From positions 124,001-188,000 of the forward strand of contig NZ_JAQZAK010000004.1 in assembly GCF_028737265.1 (NCBI RefSeq): a DNA stretch of 64,000 nucleotides, read 5' to 3'. Source of the DNA: Actinomycetospora callitridis (GTDB taxonomy: Bacteria; Actinomycetota; Actinomycetes; Mycobacteriales; Pseudonocardiaceae). The translations under genes and the position numbers were made by a program. Below the pieces are notes generated by a model that ran no database searches, was not told the origin of the DNA, and saw nothing but the letters and a program-made list of their open reading frames with translations. Below, one piece after another: positions 45,139-53,821 of the stretch (positions are counted from its first letter, which is position 1; every line of letters begins with the position of its first letter).

Positions 45139-46227
45139 TCACAGCTGCTGGACGACGTCCCAGGTCAGGCCGTCGGCGATCGCCAGGAAGACCCGCTGCC
45201 GCAGGTGCCGGTCGTGGACCTCGACCGTGCCGCGCGGGCTCTCGTAGGCGAGGCCCTCGGACACCGACATCATCGTCGGCACGTGCGTCGAGCCGGCGCG
45301 CCGCGTCAGCTCGGTGAGCAGCCGGACACCCTCGTAGCAGGACTCGCCGAGGCTGTTGAGCACCGGCGCGTCGTCCCCGAACTCACGGAAGTAGGTCGCG
45401 GCGAACTCCAGCCCGGAGCTCGTCGCGAGGTCCTCGAAGTAGCCCGCGGAGGTCATCAGGCCGCGCGTGCACTCCGCCCCGGAGGCGAGCAGGACGTTCT
45501 CCTCGATCAAGGAGCTGAACCGCAGGATGTCGCGGTCCAGACCCGACGCGCTGAAGGCGCGGTTGAACGCGACGGCGTCGTCGCCGATGAGCAGCATCAG
45601 CACGGCCTCGCACCCGCTGGCCTCGACCCGGCGCACGACGCTCGAGAAGTCGGTCGTCCCGAGCGGTACGAACACCTCGTCGCAGACCGTCCCGCCGATC
45701 CGCCGCAGGTAGCGCGCCGCCGTCGTGGCCGTCCGGCGGGGCCAGACGTAGTCGTCCCCGACGATCGTCCAGCGTCGGACGCCCGCGGTGCCGGAGAACC
45801 AGTCGAGGGTCGGGCCGAGCTGGAGATCCGGCGTCTCGCCGGTGAGGAACACGCCCGGCCGGTTCTCGCCGCCCTCGTAGAGCGCCGTGTAGGCGTACGG
45901 GACGCGACCGTCGATGCGGGGGGCGACCGCCTCGCGGACGGCCGAGATGTGCCACCCCGTCACGGCCTGGACGGCGCCGGCGCTCACCAGCGCGTCGACC
46001 TCGGTGGCGACCTCCGCCGGGCTGCGGCCGCCGTCGACCGGCACCAGGTTCAGCTCACGGCCGAGGACGCCGCCCTCGGCGTTGATCTCCTGCGCGGCGA
46101 GCGCGGCGCAGCTCTCGCACGACGGCCCGAAGATGCCGGCGGGCCCCTGCAGCGGGATCACGAGGGCCATGTCGAGGACGTCGCGACCGCGCGCGGCTCT
46201 GCCGCGTGAAGCCGTCGAGTCGACCAT
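45139..46227 (-). CDS. AmiC-like amide-sensing substrate-binding protein
   Basis: 362 residues from ATG 46227. Periplasmic-binding-protein type I fold (Peripla_BP_6): ALVIPLQGPAGIFGPSC, AAQEINAEGGVLGRELNLV, AYTALYEGGENRPGVF, WTIVGDDYVWPRR and LGESCYEGVRLL. There is no signal peptide or lipobox, so it is cytoplasmic like AmiC, the ligand sensor of amidase operons, rather than an ABC-transporter component. It is the first gene of the amidase operon and divergent from marR. Confidence 0.85.
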   Translation of the reverse strand: MVDSTASRGRAARGRDVLDMALVIPLQGPAGIFGPSCESCAALAAQEINAEGGVLGRELNLVPVDGGRSPAEVATEVDALVSAGAVQAVTGWHISAVREAVAPRIDGRVPYAYTALYEGGENRPGVFLTGETPDLQLGPTLDWFSGTAGVRRWTIVGDDYVWPRRTATTAARYLRRIGGTVCDEVFVPLGTTDFSSVVRRVEASGCEAVLMLLIGDDAVAFNRAFSASGLDRDILRFSSLIEENVLLASGAECTRGLMTSAGYFEDLATSSGLEFAATYFREFGDDAPVLNSLGESCYEGVRLLTELTRRAGSTHVPTMMSVSEGLAYESPRGTVEVHDRHLRQRVFLAIADGLTWDVVQQL

Positions 46228-46228
46228 T

Positions 46229-46245
46229 GCTCGACGCTAGCGAGC
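46229..46245. promoter_or_regulatory. Inverted repeat before amiC
   Basis: GCTCG-N7-CGAGC (46229-46245) lies immediately upstream of the amiC start, in the 111-bp divergent amiC/marR gap. It is a reasonable operator for the MarR-type regulator. Confidence 0.4.
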
Positions 46246-46338
46246 GGGCCGCCTTCCCGGGCTGCTCCGATCGTACGAGTTCTCCGTTCCCCGATCGCGA
46301 CTGCCCGATCACCATGCCGTCGCCGCTACCATCGATCG

Positions 46339-46815
46339 GTGCCCAGCAGCGCGGAACGACCCTCGCCGGACGGCGACGAGTCGCTCCGCCTCCTCTCGCT
46401 CGTCGAGCGGACCCTCTCGGGGCGGCTGGAGGAGGCCCTGCGGAGCTGCGACTCCAGCCTCGACCAGTGGCGGATCCTGCGTCTGCTCGCCGACCGCGGC
46501 GGCAGCCCGATGAACGTCGTGGCCGACCACGCGATGCTCCTCGCGCCCAAGCTCAGCAAGCTCGTGGACCGCATGGTCGCGGCGAACCTCATCCTGCGGC
46601 GGCAGGACCACGAGGACCGACGCCGGGTGCTCATCGTCGTCTCGGAGCGCGGACGACGGGCTCTCGCCGAGTGGGACGAGGCCACCGCCGAGGTCCGCGC
46701 CCAGTTCCGGGAGCTGCTCGGCGCCGACGCCGAGCAGTTCGGGACGTTGCTGCGGCGCCTGCGGGACGGCCTCGACCCGGCCGCCCTCGAGCAGTCGACC
46801 GCCGTCCCGGGCTGA
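46339..46815 (+). CDS. MarR family transcriptional regulator
   Basis: 158 residues from GTG 46339. A winged helix-turn-helix of MarR type: LDQWRILRLLADRGGSPMNVVADHAMLLAPKLSKLVDRMVAANLILRRQDHEDRRRVLIVVSERG includes the recognition helix and the D-x-R-D/E-x-R-x-wing. It is divergent from the amidase operon and is therefore its likely local regulator; the ligand may be an amide or act through AmiC. Confidence 0.88.
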   Translation: MPSSAERPSPDGDESLRLLSLVERTLSGRLEEALRSCDSSLDQWRILRLLADRGGSPMNVVADHAMLLAPKLSKLVDRMVAANLILRRQDHEDRRRVLIVVSERGRRALAEWDEATAEVRAQFRELLGADAEQFGTLLRRLRDGLDPAALEQSTAVPG

Positions 46816-46892
46816 CCATGATCGCTTCGCTGGCGAGCTAAGGCTACCCTGACACGGAGTCGGACGGACCGACCGCTCCGGGAGGGTGCTTC

Positions 46893-47297
46893 GTGACCAG
46901 TTCCGTGCGGCAGACCGTGCCGCCCGCCGCGCCGCCGGCACGCGTCGCGCTGGCGATCGTGCTCGCGGCCCTCGTCGCCGCGGTCGTCAACACGCTCCTC
47001 GGGCTCCTGATCGGCGTGATCGAGGGCAGCGGCTACAACCCCACGACCGCCATCGCCTACAGCGTGATCGGGGTGCTGATCGGGGCCGCGGGCTGGGCGC
47101 TCGTCCGCCGCGTCGCGCCCCGGCCGGCCGCGGTGCTGCGCTGGCTGGTGCCCCTGGTCGTCGTCCTGAGCTTCATCCCGGACCTGCTGCTGCTCCAGTA
47201 CGGGCTGTCCGTGCTCCTGGTCGTCGGGCTCATGGTCATGCACGTCGTGTGCGCGGCGGCCGCCGTCCCGGCCTTCCGCCGGGTCCTGCCCGTCTGA
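46893..47297 (+). CDS. Small integral membrane protein (DUF6069-like)
   Basis: 134 residues from GTG 46893, with GGGAGGG 6 nt upstream. Four predicted membrane segments (about residues 17-45, 50-70, 80-100, 105-125) separated by short loops; an Arg-Arg pair follows segment two. It resembles the small four-helix actinobacterial proteins of the DUF6069 type. Function unknown. A weak iron-box-like sequence (46834-46852) precedes it. Confidence 0.7.
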   Translation: MTSSVRQTVPPAAPPARVALAIVLAALVAAVVNTLLGLLIGVIEGSGYNPTTAIAYSVIGVLIGAAGWALVRRVAPRPAAVLRWLVPLVVVLSFIPDLLLLQYGLSVLLVVGLMVMHVVCAAAAVPAFRRVLPV

Positions 47298-47410
47298 CCG
47301 GGTCCCCGGTGGACCGGGGCGACGCGCCGTCGGCATAGTGGAGATCGCCAGCGTGCACGTCCCTCCCGGCCCGCCCGGGGACGCACGCCCGGAACGGGAG
47401 GAGCGCGCCG

Positions 47411-48274
47411 ATGTCGGCCGCGGACGGAACGGGCTCCGACGGGGCGACCACCGAGCGTGCCGCCGAGGGCACCCCCGACGACGCCGGCGCGGGCACCGCC
47501 GGGAGCACCGCGACGTCGGCCCCCGCGCGCCGGCGCTGGGGCGACCGGGAGCACAGCCCCGAGGAGATCGAGGCCGCCAAGCAGCAGTGGCGCGACATGC
47601 GCCCGTGGGACAGCCCGATGGCCCGCGCCGACAAGGTGCTGATCGGGGCCACGGTCGCGGTCATCGTCTTCGGGCTCGCCTCGCTCCCGTTCCGGCCGTT
47701 CCTGCTCGCCTCGCACCCGGTGCTGCTCAGCCTCGCCACCGGCAGCCTCTCGGCCATCGGCGCCGGCGCGGCCTTCGCCCGGGTGGGCGACACCGCGCTC
47801 TGGCTGGTGATCGGCGCTGGCGTCATCGGGATGATCAAGTTCGACTGGCTGTTCTGGTGGGCGGGCCGGCGCTGGGGGGCGAAGGGGGTCCGCTTCTTCG
47901 TGCCCAGCGAGCGGGCGCAGCGCTTCGTCACGCGCGTCCGGTCCTGGCCCACCTGGATCATGCCGCTGCTCGTGGTCGCGGCGGCCCTGCCGGGCGTCCC
48001 GTCCCTGCTCGTGCACCTGCTCGCCGGCCTGGCCGGGATGCGGCTGCTCACGTTCCTGCTCGCCAACGCCGTCGGCGCCGCCCTCGTCGCCGGCCTGGTG
48101 GCGGGGCTGGGGTACGGGCTGGGCCAGTACGCCGTCGACGTCGTGCTCGCCGTCGACCGCTACGCCCTCTGGATCACCATCGCGATCGCCGTGTTCGTGG
48201 CGTACCGCGCGGGAGCCACCCAGAACCGGAAGGGCAAGGAGCAGCGCGCGGCGGGTCAGGCGCCGGGCGAGTGA
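47411..48274 (+). CDS. DedA/VTT-like membrane protein
   Basis: 287 residues from ATG 47411, with GGGAGGAG upstream. A disordered acidic/Ala-rich N-terminus (about 1-45) is followed by a helical RRWGDREHSPEEIEAAKQQW segment and six or so membrane helices. GMIKFDWLFWWAGRRWG and ALPGVPSLLVHLLAGLAGMR match the re-entrant core of the DedA/VTT (SNARE-associated) family, thought to move lipids or help keep membrane potential. The exact role is unknown. Confidence 0.72.
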   Translation: MSAADGTGSDGATTERAAEGTPDDAGAGTAGSTATSAPARRRWGDREHSPEEIEAAKQQWRDMRPWDSPMARADKVLIGATVAVIVFGLASLPFRPFLLASHPVLLSLATGSLSAIGAGAAFARVGDTALWLVIGAGVIGMIKFDWLFWWAGRRWGAKGVRFFVPSERAQRFVTRVRSWPTWIMPLLVVAAALPGVPSLLVHLLAGLAGMRLLTFLLANAVGAALVAGLVAGLGYGLGQYAVDVVLAVDRYALWITIAIAVFVAYRAGATQNRKGKEQRAAGQAPGE

Positions 48275-48293
48275 GCGCGCCGAGGTCGTCGCA

Positions 48294-48336
48294 ACGCTGC
48301 GGTGGGCATGGCGCGGTGACGGTCCCTCGCCGCCGG
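48294..48336 (+). pseudogene. Fragment related to the C-terminus of the 52287 gene
   Basis: The 26 bases from 48294 match 52632-52657 with two changes. In the matching frame they read ATLRWAWRGDGPSPPA, against ATLRWAWRGEGPPPLPAA in the intact protein encoded at 52287-52685. No upstream part of the gene remains, because the DedA-like gene ends at 48274. It looks like a decayed duplicate. Confidence 0.5.
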
Positions 48337-48343
48337 CCCGAGA

Positions 48344-48766
48344 TCACAACTGGGTGACCTGGCCCGCCTCGATCGCCACGAGCCTCGTGGTCAGGCGTAC
48401 GTCCGGAGTGTTGGCCGTGGGGAGGATGTCGCACGTCAACCGGAGCGCGAGCCCGGCAGGCGCCGACAGTGTGGCCACGATCGGCATCTGTGTGAAGGCG
48501 TTCCCGTTCGCCGTGAAGGACGGGAATGTCGTCTGCTGCGTGAACGCGAGCGGCGAAGCCGGCACCGTGGCGAGAGCACAGGACAGGTTGCGAACCTCGG
48601 GGGGCGACACCCCGGAGGCGACCTCGCAGGACACGACGATGTGCAGGGAGTAGTCCCCCGCCGGCACGGAACCCAGATCGAAGGTCACGGGCCCGCCGGG
48701 GTAATCGGGAATGATCTGCTCACGGCGCGATGTGTAGACCGTTGGATGAGCCGACGTTCCCGTCAT
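48344..48766 (-). CDS. Hypothetical protein, beta-rich
   Basis: 140 residues from ATG 48766. The sequence alternates hydrophobic and polar residues like a beta-sandwich (PAGDYSLHIVVSCEVASG, PIVATLSAPAGLALRLTCDI) and has no signal peptide. Codon third positions are less G/C-biased than its neighbours, which suggests transferred or relaxed DNA. No family is recognised. Confidence 0.55.
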   Translation of the reverse strand: MTGTSAHPTVYTSRREQIIPDYPGGPVTFDLGSVPAGDYSLHIVVSCEVASGVSPPEVRNLSCALATVPASPLAFTQQTTFPSFTANGNAFTQMPIVATLSAPAGLALRLTCDILPTANTPDVRLTTRLVAIEAGQVTQL

Positions 48767-49006
48767 GCGATGTCCCCCTGCCCGCCCCGCGCCGGAGCGC
48801 ATGTGGACCGCGAGCCCAAGACAAGCACATCGAGGCGGCCCGGAGTCAGTCTGCTCCACTCGATCGGCCCATACCGAATTCGCTAGGCGTCCGTCGTCGC
48901 ACCGCAGAAGCGCAAGAAGGTCGAACAGCTACCTGACGTTGCGCGTTCATCGATTCTCACGAGCATCACGTGCGCTCCGCCCTCTCCGAAGGCGCCGACG
49001 CGGGAG

Positions 49007-49186
49007 GTGCCGGACGACTGGCAGTCGAACCGCCTCGTCACCCTGACGCTCGAGGCCGACCGGCACCAGAGCGGCGGGCTGCTCCGGAGCTCGCCCGTCC
49101 TCCTCCCCCCGGAGCACTCGTGGGGGGCCGCGACAGGCCGATCGGGTGCGCTGCCTCGCCCTTCCGTCGCCAGGCGGTATGCTTGA
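49007..49186 (+). other. Orphan coding-like stretch in the 48767-49400 gap
   Basis: The gap between the beta-rich hypothetical and the SNF2 gene is 634 bp. One frame, open from 48887 to TGA 49184-49186, has G or C at every third position for about 40 consecutive codons from GTG 49007, a run expected of real coding DNA. It would encode 59 residues (starting PDDWQSNRLVTLTLEADRHQ), but the GTG lacks spacing from its purine run. It may be a short gene or a remnant. TTGACA at 49183-49188 could be a -35 element for the SNF2 gene. Confidence 0.35.
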
Positions 49187-49400
49187 CAGCGAACCCGGCG
49201 CGCCGTGCACTGATCGTCCGGCGGGGCCGGCCAGTGCGGTGGATGCCGTCACCCTCGACGTGGTGACGCGGGCCGTTCGGAATCCCGGGCCCCGGCTCTT
49301 GGTTTCGTTCGTCCGGGAGGACCACTCCGGTTCTCCCAGCGGCCCATCACCCGCAGCACGATGCCCGGCAGTCCCCTGCCGGGCGTTCCGGAGGAGGTAC

Positions 49401-51527
49401 ATGGCTCGACGAGGCCAACCCCAGTCCGGCGGGCGCAACGGCGCCCCCGGGCAGCGGCGGCGAGGACGCAGGCGCGAGGACGTCATGTCCGTGCTCGCCC
49501 ACGCCGTCGAGGACGTCCGGGCCGCCCTGCGCGGCGGCCGGGTCACGACGTCCACCCGCACGAAGTTCCAGGCCGTCGCCCTGGTGCTGCGCGAGGAGCG
49601 CGCCCGCGTCCGCGCGGACGAGACCATCGGGGACTCTCGGCGCACCGAGAAGCTCAAGCGTCTCGACGACATCGCGACCACCCTGGCGAAGACTGCCGTC
49701 CGCCACCCGGCGCTCCTGGCTCTGCTCTCCGAGGACGCCGTCGTCACCGACGACGCGCGGTCGCTCAAGCGCGACATGTTGCGCAAGGCCGGCATCGAGG
49801 CCGAGGCCGAGGAGGCCCCGGAGCCCGTCGAGGAGCCGGCCGCCGCGCCGACCAAGCCCGCCGTGGTGCCGCAGTCCGTGGTCTCGCGGCAGATGGCGAA
49901 CCCCTTTCTCGCCCCCGACTTCTCGGCCGCGCGACCGGCCGCTCCCCGGCCCACGCCCCTGAGCGGCTGGGAGCTGCTCGACCCGCTGCTGCGCTCCTTC
50001 GAGCGCGCCGGCGACGGCACCTCGGTCTGCATGCCCCTCCCCGAGCCCGGCTCCCGCAAGGCGCCCGGCGGCCGTGAGCTCATGCCGCACCAGGCCCGGC
50101 TGGTCGCCGCGGCCGCGGAGGGTCACCGCACCTTCCTGCTCGCCGACGAGCCCGGGCTGGGCAAGACGGCCGAGGCGCTGCTCGCCGCCGAGGCGGCCAA
50201 GGCCTATCCCCTGCTCGTCGTCGTGCCGAACGTCGTCAAGACGAACTGGGTGCGCGAGGCCGGCCTGTGGTCCCCCCGCCGCAAGGCCACCGTGATCCAG
50301 GGCAACGGCGACTCCGTCGACGGCTTCGCCGACATCGTGGTGGTCAACTACGAGGTGCTCGACCGGCACGTCGGCTGGCTGCGCGAGTTCGGGTTCCGCG
50401 GGATGGTCGTCGACGAGGCGCACTTCATCAAGAACAAGACCTCGCAGCGCTCGCAGCACGTGCTCGGGCTCTCCGAGCGCATCCGGGGGTTCACCGCGCG
50501 CCCGCTGCTGATGGCCCTCACCGGCACGCCGCTGATCAACGACATCGAGGACTTCCTCGCCATCTGGGAGTTCCTCGGCTGGATCGACGAGAAGAAGCCG
50601 CTCGCCGACCTGATGGACGCCCTGACCGCCACCGGTCTGACGCCCGCGGATCCCGGGTTCTCCGCCTCGGCGCGCGAGAGCGTCGTGGACCTCGGCATCG
50701 TTCGTCGCCGCAAGGTCGACGTCGCCGCCGACATCCCGCCGCGCCGCATCGCCGACCTGCCCGTCGAGCTGGACGGGCCGACCGGCCGGTCGATCCGCGC
50801 CGCCGAGCGCGACCTCGCCGCCCGCATGGTGAAGCGCTACACCGACGCCCTCGCGGCGCGCGGTGCCGCGGCCACCGACGAGATCGACCACGACCTCGTG
50901 CGCCGCGTCGCCACGTGGGAGCAGAAGGACGCGGCCGGCTCGTCGTCCGGCGACAACGTCTTCAGCATGATGCGGCGCATCGGGCAGGCGAAGGCCGCCC
51001 TCGCCGCCGACTACGCCGCCCAGCTCGCGCGCAGCGCCGGCAAGGTGGTGTTCTTCGCCAAGCACGTCGACGTCATGGACGCCGCCGAGGAGACGTTCGC
51101 CAAGCAGGGCGTCCGGTACGCGTCGATCCGCGGCGACCAGACCCCGAGCGTGCGGCAGCGCAACATCGACGCCTTCGTCGAGGACCCGGAGGTCGGCGTC
51201 GTGGTCTGCTCGCTCACCGCGGCCGGCGTCGGCATCAACCTCCAGGTCGCCTCCAACGTCGTGCTCGCCGAGCTGCCGTGGACCGCCGCGGAGCAGACCC
51301 AGGCGATCGACCGGAGCCACCGCATCGGTCAGTCGCAGCCGGTCACCGCCTGGCGCATCCTCGCCGCGCAGACGATCGACGCCCGGATCGCGGCGCTGAT
51401 CGACGACAAGGCCGGCCTCGCGGCCGTGGCCCTCGACGGCAGCGACGAGGAGGTCGGATCGTCGACCGACGCGCAGCACGCCGCACTCGTGGCCATGCTG
51501 ACGGAGGCGCTGTCGGTCCCCGCCTAA
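49401..51527 (+). CDS. SNF2-family DEAD/DEAH helicase-like ATPase
   Basis: 708 residues from ATG 49401, with a strong GGAGGAGG ribosome binding site. An N-terminal 220-residue region of unknown role (basic, then A/P/E-rich) precedes the two-lobed SNF2 motor: Walker A LLADEPGLGKTAEA, Walker B VVDEAHFIKN, motif III MALTGTPLIND, and in the second lobe VVFFAKHVDVMDAAEE, GVVVCSLTAAGVGINLQ (motif V) and QAIDRSHRIGQ (motif VI). It is a probable dsDNA translocase in repair or transcription. Ends 10 bp before the RNase H gene and is likely co-transcribed with it. Confidence 0.9.
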   Translation: MARRGQPQSGGRNGAPGQRRRGRRREDVMSVLAHAVEDVRAALRGGRVTTSTRTKFQAVALVLREERARVRADETIGDSRRTEKLKRLDDIATTLAKTAVRHPALLALLSEDAVVTDDARSLKRDMLRKAGIEAEAEEAPEPVEEPAAAPTKPAVVPQSVVSRQMANPFLAPDFSAARPAAPRPTPLSGWELLDPLLRSFERAGDGTSVCMPLPEPGSRKAPGGRELMPHQARLVAAAAEGHRTFLLADEPGLGKTAEALLAAEAAKAYPLLVVVPNVVKTNWVREAGLWSPRRKATVIQGNGDSVDGFADIVVVNYEVLDRHVGWLREFGFRGMVVDEAHFIKNKTSQRSQHVLGLSERIRGFTARPLLMALTGTPLINDIEDFLAIWEFLGWIDEKKPLADLMDALTATGLTPADPGFSASARESVVDLGIVRRRKVDVAADIPPRRIADLPVELDGPTGRSIRAAERDLAARMVKRYTDALAARGAAATDEIDHDLVRRVATWEQKDAAGSSSGDNVFSMMRRIGQAKAALAADYAAQLARSAGKVVFFAKHVDVMDAAEETFAKQGVRYASIRGDQTPSVRQRNIDAFVEDPEVGVVVCSLTAAGVGINLQVASNVVLAELPWTAAEQTQAIDRSHRIGQSQPVTAWRILAAQTIDARIAALIDDKAGLAAVALDGSDEEVGSSTDAQHAALVAMLTEALSVPA

Positions 51528-51537
51528 GGTGGTCGCC

Positions 51538-52176
51538 GTGCCGATGACCGCGAAGTACGCGACCACCTGCGGCGTCTGCGGCTCGCCCGTGAGCCCCGGC
51601 GAGGAGATCGCGCGCTCGGGCGAGCGCTGGGCCCACGCGGTCTGCGCCGAGGCCACGCCGGCGAAGGCCGGTGCCACCAAGGCCGGGGCGTCGAAGGCTG
51701 CGTCGAAACCCACGAAGCCCGCGCGGCCGGACATGCCGGCCGCCGAGGGTGCGCTCGAGGTGTGGACCGACGGGGCGTGCTCCGGCAACCCCGGCCCCGG
51801 CGGCTGGGCGTGGGCCACCCGCGACGGCCGTCAGGCCAGCGGTGGCGAGCTCGGCACCACGAACCAGCGGATGGAGATCAGGGCGGCGCTCGAGGCCGTG
51901 CGCGCGCTGGAGGGCCCGCTCGTCGTCGTGAGCGACTCGACCTACGTCGTGAACTGCTTCCGCGACGGCTGGTGGAAGGGCTGGATCGCGCGCGGCTGGA
52001 CCACCAGCGCCAAGAAGCCCGTGGTGAGCCGGGACCTGTGGGAACCGCTCATCACGCTCGTCAACGAGCGCGGCGACGTCTCCTTCCGATGGACGAAGGG
52101 CCACTCGGGCGACGAGATGAACGACCTCGTCGACAAGCTCGCCGTCGAGCAGTCAAAGGCCGTGTCCGCCTCGTAG
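51538..52176 (+). CDS. Ribonuclease H with N-terminal zinc-finger-like segment
   Basis: 212 residues from GTG 51538 (AAGGTGG upstream; ATG 51544 is an alternative). The C-terminal 140 residues are RNase HI: EVWTDGACSGNPGPGGW (catalytic Asp), TTNQRMEIRAA (Glu), VVVSDSTYVVNC (Asp) and TKGHSGDEMNDLVDKLA (His, Asp). It hydrolyses RNA in RNA-DNA hybrids. The N-terminal 30 residues contain CGVCG and WAHAVC, a C-x2-C...H-x2-C pattern that could bind zinc, joined by an Ala/Lys-rich linker. The pairing with a SNF2 motor suggests a joint role in R-loop or replication-conflict processing. Confidence 0.88.
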   Translation: MPMTAKYATTCGVCGSPVSPGEEIARSGERWAHAVCAEATPAKAGATKAGASKAASKPTKPARPDMPAAEGALEVWTDGACSGNPGPGGWAWATRDGRQASGGELGTTNQRMEIRAALEAVRALEGPLVVVSDSTYVVNCFRDGWWKGWIARGWTTSAKKPVVSRDLWEPLITLVNERGDVSFRWTKGHSGDEMNDLVDKLAVEQSKAVSAS

Positions 52177-52190
52177 TCGCTGACCACCGG
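52172..52190 (+). repeat. Left 19-bp direct repeat
   Basis: CGTAGTCGCTGACCACCGG spans the RNase H stop codon. It matches 52681-52699 at 17 of 19 positions, in the same orientation. The two repeats bracket the small gene 52287-52685. Confidence 0.65.
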
Positions 52191-52286
52191 TGATGTCCCG
52201 CGATCGATGGTGTCTCCGGCGAGGTCGGCGGCCTGCGCTCGGCGATCGGCGAGACCCTGGGCGCGCGGAGGTGTCACCCTGAGGTC

Positions 52287-52685
52287 GTGCACCCGACGGA
52301 CTCCGACGCGGCCCGCATCCCGACGGGCAACGTCCGCGTGCCGCGGGACGTGTTCGTGACCCAGTGGCGGGAGGCGCTGCGCCGGGTCGAGCTCGGTGAT
52401 CACGAGCCAGCGGACGGCTACCTCGAGGCGGTGGCCCACACCTGTCGGTGGATGGCGGCGCTGCCGATGCGGACCGCGCTCTGCGGAGGTCAGGCACGAT
52501 CACCGGTGAGGTTGCGCGGCTGGCCGGCCCGCGCGGACCTGATCGAGGCCGAGTGGCAGGCCGCGCAGCGGGCGGAGGAGTTCCTGCCGGACCTCGCCGC
52601 CCGCCCCGGCTGGTGCGACGGTGTCCGGGCCACGCTGCGGTGGGCGTGGCGCGGCGAGGGTCCTCCCCCGCTCCCGGCCGCGTAG
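52287..52685 (+). CDS. Hypothetical protein flanked by direct repeats
   Basis: 132 residues from GTG 52287. Trp-rich helical protein: VFVTQWREALRRVE, AHTCRWMAALP, WQAAQRAEEFLPDLAARPGWCDGVRATLRWAWRGEG. No function is recognised. Its C-terminal codons recur as an orphan fragment at 48294-48336. The whole gene lies between two 19-bp imperfect direct repeats, so it may be a duplicated or mobile cassette. Confidence 0.6.
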   Translation: MHPTDSDAARIPTGNVRVPRDVFVTQWREALRRVELGDHEPADGYLEAVAHTCRWMAALPMRTALCGGQARSPVRLRGWPARADLIEAEWQAAQRAEEFLPDLAARPGWCDGVRATLRWAWRGEGPPPLPAA

Positions 52686-52699
52686 TCGGTGACCGCCGG
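52681..52699 (+). repeat. Right 19-bp direct repeat
   Basis: CGTAGTCGGTGACCGCCGG covers the stop codon of the small gene, as the left copy covers the RNase H stop codon. The distance between the two copies is 509 bp. Confidence 0.65.
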
Positions 52700-52772
52700 A
52701 CGGCGAGCTGTCCTTCGGCTGCATGTCCGGGCGCGCAAGGGCGCGGACCTCCGCCGGGATCCTCGGTGCGCG

Positions 52773-53690
52773 CTAGGTCCGCAATGCGGCCGGAGCCGAC
52801 TCCTGCGGCTGCCCCCCGTCCCGGTAGCCGAGTCGACCCCGCGTGGCCGCGACGACCACCACCGCCACGACGGCGAACCCGACCAGCACCGGCAGCAGGC
52901 CGTACTCCGTCAGCAACGGGGCGGGGAAGGTCGGCGCCACGATCTTGTTCGCGAAGGTGTTGAAGGACGCGTGCATGAGCATCGTCAACAACAGGCTGCC
53001 CCCGACGTTGTTGAACACCCACGTCATGACGAGGGTCAGCAGGGTGGTCATCGCGAGGAACATGACCATGTTCGCCACGGTGGGGGGTGTCCACACCCCG
53101 CTCCAAAACAGGGGCAGGTGCCACGAGGCCCACAACACGCCCAGGACGATGCTGCCGACCAGGGGCCCGTACGCCGCCTGCAGGCGAGGCAGCGCGAAAC
53201 CGCGCCAGCCGGGCTCCTCGCCCAACGGCCCACCGAGCACGAACGTGGCGACGAAGGCCACCGGGTACCCGATCACCATCCCGAGCGTCACCGGCTGGTA
53301 CGACGCCAGGACCCCGGGCAGGACGATCGCGCCGAGGACCACGCTGGCGGGGATGACGAGCAGGACGAACAGGTACCACCGGAGCTTCACGCGCCATTGC
53401 ACGTACCGGCGCAGCAGGCGCTTCGGGCCCTCCCTGCCCTCGGTCACCCGGACCATGACGAACGCCGACAGCGTCGGTCCTGTGAACGTCGCCGCCGCGA
53501 TCATCAGGATCACCACGACCGGAGGCAGGGTGTACGGCAGGAGCCCGGTGCCGGTGCGGGAGAGCACGACCGGCAGCTCCACCACCCACGCGCCCGCGTA
53601 CGCGAGGACGAAGAAGGACACCAGCGGGTGCCGTGTCAGCACGCCGGGACGCGCGCCGTCCCGCTGCGCACCGGCTTCGGAGATCGTCAT
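52773..53690 (-). CDS. CPBP family intramembrane metalloprotease
   Basis: 305 residues from ATG 53690. About eight membrane helices. The CAAX-protease/bacteriocin-processing (CPBP) motifs are GGPLGEEPGWRGF (E-E-x3-R), ASWHLPLFW and LLLTMLMHASFN, supplying the Glu and His metal ligands. Such proteins process or protect against peptides, or cleave membrane anchors. It is a lone gene, with nothing recognisable in the 130 bp upstream. Confidence 0.85.
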   Translation of the reverse strand: MTISEAGAQRDGARPGVLTRHPLVSFFVLAYAGAWVVELPVVLSRTGTGLLPYTLPPVVVILMIAAATFTGPTLSAFVMVRVTEGREGPKRLLRRYVQWRVKLRWYLFVLLVIPASVVLGAIVLPGVLASYQPVTLGMVIGYPVAFVATFVLGGPLGEEPGWRGFALPRLQAAYGPLVGSIVLGVLWASWHLPLFWSGVWTPPTVANMVMFLAMTTLLTLVMTWVFNNVGGSLLLTMLMHASFNTFANKIVAPTFPAPLLTEYGLLPVLVGFAVVAVVVVAATRGRLGYRDGGQPQESAPAALRT

Positions 53691-53821
53691 GTCGCGTGGT
53701 CTCCCCTGCGGAGTCCCCGGTCGTCACCCTGACGGCGCACTCTCGGGAGCAGGAGCGTAGGCATTCGGGCGCCGACCCGACCCCCGTGATCACCCGATCG
53801 TGTGGCGCATGGCCGGAGGGG

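Noticed and set aside
46834..46852. Iron-box-like sequence upstream of the small membrane protein
   Set aside because: Only about 13 of 19 positions match the consensus and symmetry is poor; too weak to call.
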